Source: Archegozetes longisetosus | Taxonomy: Eukaryota > Arthropoda > Arachnida > Sarcoptiformes > Trhypochthoniidae | Reading direction: 5' to 3' | Length of the DNA stretch: 64,000 nucleotides | Assembly: GCA_018873245.2 (NCBI GenBank) | Contig: JAEMBT020000008.1 | Span: forward strand, 5,717,569-5,781,568 | In this document: positions 30,152 to 39,911 of the stretch, in pieces | Numbering within the stretch: the stretch's first letter is position 1 | How the letters are laid out: every line of letters starts with the position of its first letter | Notes under the pieces: generated by a model | Database searches by the model: none | The model's input: the letters and a program-made list of their open reading frames with translations, nothing else | What the model was told of the DNA's origin: nothing | Program-made: the position numbers and the translations under genes

Positions 30152-33100
30152 TTATCTATAACCAAAATGAATTGTTGTATAATCATGCGGTTTTATTATT
30201 CTTTTATCGTAAACGAATCGATATTTTTTCCTAATTTCCTTTGTCATCAGCTCGAGAAACGGTGAAACAGTTATAGTTTTCTGTGGTACGTCCAGTACGA
30301 TTGGTGACGGTGGTGGAGGTGGTGGTGGTGGTGCTCCTCCTGCTCCTGCTACTACTTTACTTTGATAATCGTTATTTTTACGGATACTCCTTTGATGGCT
30401 TATCGCATCATCTATCAGACGCTTCATGGCTTCGAAATTGACAATATTGGAAGCTATAAAATTCAGTGATAAGCCTTTCACTTTGCAAAAATATTTCCTT
30501 ATGCCCGAATTTGGATAATAAGCTTCGTAGGCGTAATTTTTGCTTCCGCACGAGGCAAATTTTGTTATATAAGCATCCGGTTCTTCCGGTGTTGTTATTT
30601 CATTAGTCAAGTCACCTATGAATTACCCCGTTTCGGGAATATAATCACCTGGTCGAGCGTAGAATATTATAGAGTCTGTATCAAAGTACAAAATCCTTTC
30701 TTGCAATTTATCAAGCAATTCAAACAATTCAAGTCTTGCATATGAAGTAACCCAAGATGCAATAAAAATACTAGAATGAGACGGAGATTCGATGTAATTT
30801 TCTTCCTTCTCGAAAGTAACTTGTAGTGTCTCATCAGAAATCAGTAGAGCACCGGTTACGGAAACAGTATTATCTGACAGTAGTTTAAAAAATTCTTGTG
30901 GTTCTGTAATGTATTGAGTTTTGTTCAGGTTATAACTCTGTCCGAATTTACCCCAAAAGTTGACGACAACTAGTTTTCCTAGAGCTCTCATTCCCGGGTT
31001 ATATTTGATACAATCTTTGTCTAATTTGATGTTTTCTTTTTCTTCATACAGTTTGATATAGTTGTCTTTTTCTGAGTCAGTCATGTCATTCCTTGGCCAG
31101 CCGCTAGCTTCAACTTTTAACTTTATGTACGCATTTATGAAGTCTGTGAATAGGCCAGTATCATTTAGATTCTGAGGCTTTAGCTCAGGAAAATGCCAGA
31201 CTTCATATACTTGTATAACTTTATAATTTTTCTCCAAAGATTTCTTTATTTCCATTGTAGTCCATGTGCCTACTATACTTCTTTCATCATCGCTATGATC
31301 GCACTTGTCCAATTTTTCTGTCTGAGCACATTTGTAGCACAAGGGAAACATTAATCTATTTCTCAACGTATGGGTAAAGAGAAGTAAAATCCATATAAAA
31401 TATTTTTTCATCTCCATCGCAACAATGATATAATTTTGATGCGTTACATCGACCTCCGAAAAAGCTATCTCGAGGATCTAATGGTGGTCTCTGCTTTTTA
31501 TCCTTCAAATGATTGACATGATCAATGAAAAAATTATCCAAAGCCTTATCTTTCTTTCTCATTGATTTCGATTTGCATTCCCACATAGTTATCAGTTGAT
31601 AACCTCGGTTCTTCAAGTACTCTTCTTTCTGCTCGAGCTGTTGGTATAAATATTCCATTGAAAGACCATTGAAAGGGTTGTGTATAGTTGATCACTTCGT
31701 TGGATAACATTCTCTACATCCATGCCACAAATCTCCGTAAAATTCAAATATCTTCTTCTGATCTTCACTTAATCCGTCGACGTAATATCTGCCAATATTT
31801 ATTTCTCGTCTGATAGAAACCTTCTCGGTTAGTTCTACATAATCGAGCCATGCACTTCCTACATATGACGACTTTCTTCTAGGCTCGTATCCATTAGGAG
31901 GATAAATAGCTATCTGATTTGGTTTGAGATAATTAGTCTTGAATACTTCCATACAGCTCTGAGCAATCGTTATTGAACAACAAAGTGGATCGATTTCTGA
32001 CACACTTTGGAATATCTGTCTAAATGTCATCATACATCTCATTAATATATCAACATCGGATTTGCAATATTTTAATATTTCCGAATCGAATTTGAATTCT
32101 TTATGTTTTTGCTCATCGTACCATTCAAGAAATTTTTCTCTTTCTTTTTCGATCATGTAATCAGCATCATAATACTCGATTGCCGGCCATTCACCAACAT
32201 AATTTTCGTTACCAGGCTTATTGAAGTAAAACGGAAAAACTCCTTTTTCTATCTGAGATTCCAAACCAAAAGTCTGAGGAAGTTTCCTAAGAGGCATCGG
32301 TAGAAATGAGAGCGAATCTATAAACTTTATGTTTTTAACTCTCATTGAGAGAATTTTAGTTCCTTTCCTTATTACACTAGGAGTCATTCTATTGTTCACA
32401 CAATATTTTAGTATAAATTGAGAATCGTATCCTCTACTGTTATGAGCAATTACATATATTTTAATGTCTGATTTCAGTTTCATGTACATCTTCTCTTTGA
32501 CAAAATTAGCATAAGTTTCAAAAATGAATATGTTGAAATCTCTCACAGTATTCGATCCTTTGAACACATATTCCTTTTTGCCACAGAATTGACACAAAAT
32601 ATTCTTTCTATCTCTCGATTCTGGGTCCCAACACTCATCGCAGGTAACGTTGACGACACATAAATTTGGTTTGTGTATATACTCATTCATTTTCTGTGGT
32701 ATCTGTTGGCTCTCGAAATCGTAAAATATAAAAATCTTGGGTAACTGATCTTCTTTCATTATTTTGATCTTGTCGTTCGACATAATGAAACAATGATGTC
32801 CAGAAAAAGGAACCAGAACTTTACAAATCCGGCACTTGTACTTCCCACAGTGATGAACTTTTGTTTTTAAAGTTTTTGAACAATAACTGCACTTCCATAT
32901 TTTAGGACAAATTTTCGTTTTATCCTTATGCTTTTTGAAGCAGACTTCATTTGCGAATTCTCGGTTGCATTCATTGCACTTAACTAGTGTCACTCCAGTT
33001 CTACATTGATTTGTATCATAACAGTATTTGCATATTCTGTCGCAACAGTGACTCGTTCTACCAGTGAAACCCTTCAAACACTTTTTGCAGAAATGATCGC

Positions 33101-33923
33101 AACCAAGAAAAGCCCTAATGCTCAATAGTGCATCACAATGATTTTCCGACATGAACAGATAAAGTTGTTTTTCTGCTTGAGGTCCAACATAATAATAAGA
33201 TTTTGATGCCGTCACAACTACAAGTTGGTATTCGGGCGATAAAACATTTTAAAACTTACTGAAATCTTCAAACTTTACGCCAGTATCTGTGACAGTCACC
33301 TCAGCTTTTTTACACAATTCTACAGCTCTTTTATACTGAATTTGTCTCAAATCAGCTCTAATTCTTCTCCATTCTAAACCTTTGATACCGTCTTCATATG
33401 CTTTAGCAACAACAATTGAGCGCGCAACACAATAACCATCACTAACTGTTTGAACAAGTTTTTTAGAATTTTGTCTCCACTTCCCAATATTGATCAAATT
33501 ATATCTATTTCTTGATCCGTCAACTCCGTTTTGTCGAACATGTATTATGTCAACTTCTATCAAACCGTTCATCAGAAAATCTCTTTTTGACTGACTGACT
33601 TTTATAATTTCATTCAAAAGAGTTTCCCTTGTAAAATCTTGTATCCTTCTGAAAGGTGTGAAGATATCGTAGTCGAGAGACTGATTGCGAAGCGCAATTC
33701 GAACATAGTCGTCGTCTTTTGCCGCTCTCAGTAGTCGATGTATAATAGAATTCAAAGTAATTTCCAATTGAATTATAACACTTTCAATGTTTATTTCATT
33801 ATTTCCAGTATTGTAAGTACATTTAACTTTAGCATTATAAGTTTTCATTCCGAATCTACGACTGAAACCTTCATATCTATCAATTATTTCCCAGTCTATA
33901 CGAAATTCACCCGGCAAAGACAT
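30152..33923 (-). pseudogene. Polinton protein-primed DNA polymerase B, multiply broken
   Basis: One long gene can be followed from ATG at 33923 to 30152. The N-terminal domain (to 33249) ends at an in-frame TAA. Zinc-finger-like Cys pairs then lead to the exonuclease (FIFYDFESQQ; HNSRGYDSQFIL; YCKSDVDIL). A TPR-like region (YEPRRKSSYVGSAWLDYVE) follows, with an in-frame TGA at 31694-31692. Polymerase motif A (DFTSLYPYV) precedes a frameshift with loss of roughly 40 codons near 31357. Motif B (NFWGKFG) and motif C (YFDTDSII) follow. A TAA at 30625-30623 precedes a final 150 codons with an octaproline run. It would replicate the element from a terminal protein primer. At least four lesions make it inactive. 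Confidence 0.88.
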
Positions 33924-34207
33924 TTTTCAAAATGACTTACAATTCTAACCGACAATACGGTGAGCCGAGTGTTAGACTTCACATGCGCATTGGAGTTATA
34001 TTTGAAGGCGTACATGAAGCAATGTTTAATATATTTTTTATTAAATCATTAAAAATGTTTTCTAATCTAATCGAATATACTAATAAAATTTTAATTGATA
34101 AGGAATAGAAAATCAATTGATATAATGTTCTGAATATAAAATATATGAACTAATCATAAGAGATAAAATTAAATTTTCAAAATACTTCTCCAATGAATTC
34201 ATTCAAC
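33924..34207. other. AT-rich intergenic stretch upstream of the polymerase
   Basis: This stretch is non-coding and AT-rich and presumably contained the polymerase promoter. I see no repeat or hairpin in it. Confidence 0.5.
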
Positions 34208-35073
34208 TTAAATGCGAGGACGCTTCTCATTCGGTTCTTCTTCTTCACATCTGGAAAGAGCCTCAAATTGATCCAATTCTCGTTTCCATTGATTCAGGCA
34301 TCCAATGACCTTAGATTTCCAATTTGGATCTTTAAATCCATAGCTTTGTTTCACGGCATCGAGTAGTTGTTCAGGCTTTTCCATCATAGTCGAAAGCAGC
34401 TTATATTTTGCCTCCTGACCAAGAACTTCATTAGGGTTTAGTAGTTTAGAGTAATACTCAAACAATTTGTTAAAACATTTTTTCGTTTCGCTGTTGTTCA
34501 AATTTTGCATCAACAGACCAAGCAACTCCTCCTCCACAAGTTCTTTCTTGCAATCATGCTCGTCATAAACAAGACTTCTTTACATCCGTTATATCTTTGC
34601 TTAATTATTATTCCGACTTTTTCTGCCACGACTGAAGAGTAAATTAACTTTACCAATTCTTGCATTTTCTCATCTTTAGCTGATTGGTATTCCATTACGA
34701 ATATGAGAATTTTAGCAAAATGCTGAAGCATGCCTTGTTCTTGTTCATCGATCAAGATACCAAATTTAGCATTTCGATCAATTATGCTTACGACAATGCT
34801 TTGATAGATATTACTGGGTCGTTCGAAGCAGATGTATTTGCCTTCTTTTTCATCCGGAATTTCCTGAGAAATTGAACGTTTGTCAATTTGATGCATTATC
34901 CACTGAAATTGAGTTGGAGTAAGAGAAACAGTAATTGGATTTGCATTTTCACCACGATTGAGTCTGAATTTCATCCTTATGAAATTGTAAATACTGCCTT
35001 CCGGAGTTTTCCATGGATTTCTGACAACAGCCGCGTGCAGTGATCTATTCGCATCTCTCAAAATGTAGCTCAA
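34208..35073 (-). pseudogene. Unknown Polinton protein, frameshifted (PC4-like N-terminus possible)
   Basis: Two overlapping frames (35073-34510 and 34537-34208) appear to be one gene with a one-base indel near 34560-34575. The 3' frame is open upstream of its first possible start through an acidic, helical stretch. The N-terminal part (FIRMKFRLNRGENANPITVS followed by LTPTQFQWIMHQ) faintly resembles the PC4/p15 transcription-coactivator fold, which ends with an SLTPEQW-type strand. I would not rely on that. The C-terminal part is helical and acidic, ending EEEEPNEKRPRI. It is the outermost gene on the right of the Polinton. Confidence 0.5.
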
Positions 35074-35208
35074 TTGAAACGAGATGATTGTTTCACTCTA
35101 ATCATCATCATAATCGATATTATCCGTATTGCAATAAAAAATTTAAAGATTATGATTAGTTTGGAATAATAGTGTTAAATACTAATACTGAGACATTGAA
35201 ACTAAAAT

Positions 35209-35486
35209 GGTTAACCGGGAAGTTTTGTGGCACTCGACCATAAAAATCGGGTGATGGTGCCATTTGATAGTACTAAATGAGACGAGTCCAAAAATGTCAC
35301 CACCGTGAGGCTCCGCCCACCCGATATCGAACCACGCCCATTTTTATTTTAGCCACTCCCACTGACTCCACCCCCACAATATGGGTCTCAAAAGAAAGGT
35401 CTCAGTGAGTAGAGTCCATTGGTAAAGGTCGCGTGATTATAGGTTGCATAATTGCTGAGAAATTGACTAAAAACACCCCTATATTC
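35209..35486 (+). repeat. Left terminal inverted repeat of the Merlin element
   Basis: This 278-bp arm matches the reverse complement of 37456-37735. It begins GGTTAACCGGG and ends CACCCCTATATTCT. It contains the motifs CTCCGCCCACC and CCACGCCCA. Confidence 0.88.
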
Positions 35487-36200
35487 TGACCAATTGGCAA
35501 TACATCGATAATTGACATTGTTGACCAAATTTGAGACAAGCCAATAGTTTGGTAATGCTTAGTTTGACTTTTTTGTATGTAATCAAAGTTCGAATGATCT
35601 GACAAAACATTTTGTCAACCTATGTATATACAAATGTTAGAACAATTACAACATAAATCATCTCGATGTCAAAAGTCAACAATGTCAATTTTCGATGTAT
35701 TTCCAAGAGAGTTCCGACTCAATCTTTTTCGAATTTTATACTAGATGGTGTGCTACTATTAGAATAAAAGTGATCGGGTCGAAACCCTTGTGGCAACATT
35801 TTGGAATAAGTATTTGAAGTTTTTGATTTTTTCAACTATTCTCTCATATATGGTTAATTGAGAATTTCACTCTATCGTTAAATACTCTTGATTGCCATCT
35901 CTTAATATGCAAAGTTTAATTAAATTATATTTGCGCCTTTTTGAGTTATAAGCGTTTAAAGATTTTACATTTTTTCGGTTTTGTTAGCTTCCCGTAGCAC
36001 TTTTTTGAAAATTTCTTCAGCCATTTTGCTTCACTAGTGACCCTCAAGATTCACACCAAATTTGATCAAAATTGGTTGATGGACCAATTCTCTATGGAAG
36101 TACGGAAAACTTCTCTTTGTTTTGACTTTATTTGTGCTTGCTGGTAGACTACCTTACCACGCCTGCATCAACATCAAGCTTCATAGAAAGCTATATATTA

Positions 36201-37445
36201 TTAGTCTTCCGAATCGGAATCAGAGTCTAGAGTTATACATAACTCCTGAGAGGTTCCAACTAATACTTTAGTGGCATCACATAAAAACCTTTGAAAGGCA
36301 AGAGATTTTTTCTTGCCCGCTAAACAAGTTCGGTGATAAATAGACCAGTCTATTTGAATATCAAGATACTGTGCTGATTGAGGAGAGCGAATGAGTTTTT
36401 TAACGTGGCGCCACATTCTTTCTACTGTATTAGTATGAACGCTATAGTTCTCACCATTTAAAGTCAGAGTTTTGGCATAAAGCCCAATTTTGTGATTAAT
36501 TTTAAAATGTATTTGCATCCCAAGTTCTATGAGCCCATTGTAAACTTGAGCAGAATCAGTATAAATGATTGTGCCCGCAGCAATCCTTGAGGCAATGATT
36601 GGCCACAAGGTTTCTTTTTTACGATTGGGCACAATCATTGCAAAACATCTCCCCTTTTGCCCATTTTGGGACCGCTCTGTGGCTCCAACTACCCAAAAGT
36701 CCTCATTTGCAGGATGACGTCCCTTCCCATATTTTTTTTAAAAAATATGAGCTTCATCAAATTCAACTTCAATATTGGGGCCACCTATTTGCCATGACTG
36801 GTCTTTTAAAAAGGCAATTGCTACCTTTTGACAACGCCGGTATAATTTTCGTCCTATTTTAGGGTCTGCTCCAGTTTGTTCAGATGCCAACTCTACACCC
36901 AATCCACAAACAAGACAAAAGCACAGCTGCAAAGAGCGTAAAAGAGGATTTTGTTCTTTTTTACTCTTATACAAACTCTCGAAAAACGTATTAGAAGCAG
37001 GGTTTATTGTTGCCCTACACTTCCTATCATCACAGCGCATGAGAAAACCTAAAATTCGGGAGCTATTTTGCTCCTGGGACATTGGTCCTTTACACTCAGG
37101 ACATTTTATAAGCTCAAAATTTCTGGGAATTAATAACTCAGAAACGTTCAGCTTTTTTATTACTTCACTATCACTCCTACTAAAGACATAATTAAAGTTG
37201 AAAAAATTCAATTATTTAAAATTTATTGCTGACATTTCTGTGTCTGTTTCACCATTGGTTGAGCGAGGCCGTCCTGAAAAGGACGGAACATTCGCCTCGT
37301 TCAACCCAAGGCGTTTCCTAGCTAATGAAACAGAATGGGAGGTGTGGTCGAGACCTCTCTTTTTAGGTCGGCCTCGGCCTCTCCTCCCTTCCTGATTCAC
37401 TGGTGTATTACAAGAAGCAAAAAATGATACCATGTCATCAGTCAT
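36201..37445 (-). pseudogene. Merlin/IS1016-like (ISXO2-type DDE) transposase with two in-frame stops
   Basis: One reading frame runs from ATG at 37445 to 36201, interrupted by TAA at 37214-37212 and at 36740-36738. The N-terminus has an AT-hook-like RRGRGRPKKRG. A zinc-ribbon follows (KCPECKGPM, then LMRCDDRKCRATINP), as in IS1595/ISXO2 transposases. The first catalytic Asp is in EVEFDEAHIF, the second in IIYTDSAQVYNG, and the segment HTNTVERMWRHVKKL carries the Glu/Asn region. The enzyme would cut and rejoin the inverted repeats. The two stops make it inactive, although the frame is otherwise continuous. Confidence 0.82.
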
Positions 37446-37455
37446 CGCTATTTCT

Positions 37456-37735
37456 AGAATATAGGGGTGTTTTTAGTCAATTTCTCAGCAATTATGCAAC
37501 CTATAATCACGCGACCTTTACCAATGGACTCTACTCACTGAGACCTTTCTTTTGAGACCCGTATTGTGGGGGTGGAGTCAGTGGGAGTGGCTAAAATAAA
37601 AAATGGGCGTGGTTCGATATCGGGTGAGCGGAGCCTCATGGTGGTGACATTTTTGGACTCGTCTCATTTAGTACTATCAAATGGCACCATCACCCGATTT
37701 TTATGGTCGAGTGCCACAAAACTTCCCGGTTAACC
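37456..37735 (-). repeat. Right terminal inverted repeat of the Merlin element
   Basis: This 280-bp arm mirrors 35209-35486 with only a few differences. Its outer edge (37735) meets the duplicated kinase 5' flank. The arm overlaps no coding frame; the transposase ATG lies 10 bp inside it. Confidence 0.88.
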
Positions 37736-38110
37736 GTTTCCTCGATATGGCGAAAGTGAGAGTAGAGGCCTCAGGTAAGCAGAAGTCAACAGATTGAGGT
37801 GGTCTGTTGACAGAATGATCAGAACTGGTGTCAATCAGGAGAGCAAGACTGGCCTTCTCAACTTTTGTACCTTGAACATGCAAAGTTGGAGGTAATTAAA
37901 GTGCGGACTGGAGAGTGGGAGTAGATTTCCAAAACTTGGAAGGCTTTAGAATTGGAGGACAAGTGCAAAAGTTGAGTGGGTCATTCTGGAGAGTCGAATG
38001 AAAGCTCGATTCAATTGAGATCTTTTAAATAAACACAGCCAGCAACTCTGACGTTAGGCACAAAGATAAGATAATTTTCTTTGAGTGCGATAAAATTTTT
38101 CGTTTCCATG
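37736..38110 (+). promoter_or_regulatory. Second copy of the RCC1-kinase 5' flank
   Basis: Starting right at the Merlin border, the sequence matches 2252-2668 with scattered substitutions and small indels. It leads to a position where the start codon of the first gene aligns with ATA in place of ATG (near 38134). It is therefore a promoter copy attached to a pseudogene. Confidence 0.6.
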
Positions 38111-39133
38111 AGACAAAATTTTTCAATCGCAAAATAGACGAAATCAACAAATACGAGATTTTCAAACAATTGAAATTGAAGCAAGATTCCGTCAAAAAAA
38201 ATTTTTATGTTTTTGAAGATGCTTGGGATAAAATCAATTTGATCATTGTCACAAATGACGACGAAACTTATGTTTTTGGTCGCAATTATGACGGAGTTTT
38301 AGGTTTTGGTCATTGGAATAAAGTAGAAAATTTGACTCTAAACGAAAACTTGAGCAACAAACAAATCGTTGATTTCAAGAATAGTGAGCTTCATGCAATT
38401 GCGCGCACTATTGACGGAAAAGTTTATTGTTGGGGTTCGAATTATAGCGGAGTGTTAGGAAATTATTTTAAGATATCTAAACTAGAATTTAATCAATATT
38501 TGAGTTCCTACAATTGTTGAATCAAAAACAAAACGAAGCGATGAGCCCTTTGGGTTATTATATCTCATGTAAACTGTTTATCGAGATCTTAGAAGCAGTT
38601 AATTTCCTACACAGTCAAAATCCTCAAATAATTCACAGACTTAAAACAAACAAACATTCTTTTGATTCAACAGAAAAATAATAAATTCATAAAATTAGCC
38701 GATTTCGGTTTAGCGACAATTCATGAATTCGATGGACAATCGCATACCAAATATAAGGGAACAGAAAAATATAGGGCACCTGAAGTGTCAATAACTGGAA
38801 AATATGACACAAAGGCAGACATTTATAGTTTAGGAGTCACAACAGGAGAACTATTCAACATTGACATCGATAATGAGTAAAACTAATTTAGATTTGACTT
38901 TGGTTAATGAAGCCTTTGCTAAAAGCCTTGACTACTAAATTTTGATATTAACTCTGATTTATAAAATTATTGTAATAAATCTAATTTTAATTTTCAGATC
39001 AATCGGACAAAATTCTGCCTTAGAGGAAAAATATTCAAATCTGATTGAATTGATTGCGAGTATGAGATTACTCCAGAAAAATAAACGACCGAATTGTCAA
39101 AAATTCTTAATGAAAGAAATTCGTGGGCTTTGA
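38110..39133 (+). pseudogene. RCC1-kinase pseudogene with a large internal deletion
   Basis: The alignment to the gene at 2669 begins at the mutated start. It covers the first two RCC1 blades (TYVFGRNYDGVLGFGH; VYCWGSNYSGVLGN), then jumps near 38515 to the kinase C-lobe (AVNFLH, degraded HRD, ADFGLATIHEFDGQSHTKYKG, APEV). The C-terminal exon lies at 38998-39133 after an intron of about 120 bp. The remaining blades, the N-lobe and the catalytic HRD Asp are missing. Stop codons follow the deletion. Confidence 0.8.
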
Positions 39134-39905
39134 GCTTGAATGAGAGCAGACTGAACTCGGAAGACGTTAACAGTATTTTGAAAAAAGTATTGTCCGAAGT
39201 TGCATATTGTACTATATAGTGCAATGCTGTATATTGCGCTATGTAGTGATACATATGTATTAGCAATGATGAGCGTGCTCAGTGCTAGCGCTCATGCTCG
39301 GCGAAATCGAAGTGCTCGCTGCTCGTTTTTTGAAGGTGCTCGAGCACCGAGCACCAACTGAGCACTGTATCCATATTTTCTGTCTATTAAAATGTTTATA
39401 TAAAATTATTATATTCTAAACATACACTCAGTTTAGAAACTAACTACCAGTATTCAAACCTCAATAACTTTTGAAATACTTATCCAATTTAAACGCGGTT
39501 TTCACTAAAACAACGTTTATCTCCCCCGATTAACGATTAATATGCTAAATTTATGAAAATATTTTTATAAGATTTTTAAAAATTTACGCTTTTACAAAGG
39601 AGTTAGGTTTCGCCTAATCGCCTACCAAGCTTCAAATTAAAGCTTTTGAAGAATAGAATTGAAAGCAAAAAGAATTTTTCAAAAATATGACGGCTGATAG
39701 GAGATATGAATTTTTTAATGTATTTAATTTTTTGACGTCATTTTAAAATAGGCCCGTATGCACAATTGAGTTTTAGTTAAAACGGTTTTAACTCAAAACT
39801 TAAAACTCATTCACAGACTAATAAAACTAGTTTTAGTAAAAACCATTTTAAAACCAGAAAACCAGCAAAAAAATGTAAACAAATGTTTGTTTATTCATTA
39901 AAAAA
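39134..39905. other. Non-coding gap with a GAGC/GCTC-rich patch and a TIR-like motif
   Basis: At 39262-39368 there is a cluster of GTGCTC, GAGCAC and GCTCGAGCACCGAGCACC-like words with internal symmetry. At 39750-39860 a GGCCCGTATGCACAATTGAG start followed by TTTTAGTTAAAAC palindromic runs looks like the end of a Harbinger-type element that supplied the Myb domain downstream. No coding frame is seen. Confidence 0.45.
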
Positions 39906-39911
39906 TTGAAA

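Larger units (their letters stand above)
7780..35208 (-). mobile_element. Decayed Polinton/Maverick (adintovirus-like) element, with nested insertions
   Basis: A minus-strand block carries the Polinton hallmark set. It includes adenovirus-type cysteine protease, double-jelly-roll major capsid, penton-like minor capsid, retroviral-type integrase, FtsK/HerA packaging ATPase and protein-primed family B polymerase. Nested within are a gypsy element (14150-27640) and a 931-bp TIR element (28463-29393). Without them the element would be about 13 kb, small to normal for the family. I found no terminal inverted repeats, so the ends are approximate. The right side abuts a Merlin transposon at 35209 and the left side abuts kinase pseudogenes at 7665. 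Stops, frameshifts, a deletion and the insertions show that it is inactive. Confidence 0.85.
35209..37735 (-). mobile_element. Merlin-type DNA transposon with 280-bp terminal inverted repeats
   Basis: Inverted repeats 35209-35486 and 37456-37735 start GGTTAACCGGGAAGTTTTGT and are nearly identical. The transposase remains lie between them. The right end abuts sequence that matches the kinase 5' flank (CTCGATAT... as at 2258), so insertion occurred within that flank. The left flank is different, so one side was rearranged, or the element sits exactly at the Polinton/host boundary. An 8-9 bp target duplication, expected for Merlin, was not found. Confidence 0.82.

Noticed and set aside
8523-37214. 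Reassignment or readthrough of TAA/TGA in the Polinton and Merlin genes
   Set aside because: Host genes in the window (DOHH, the chitin-binding gene and the kinase genes) use TAA and TGA as real stops, and the same elements also have frameshifts and deletions. Ordinary decay is simpler.
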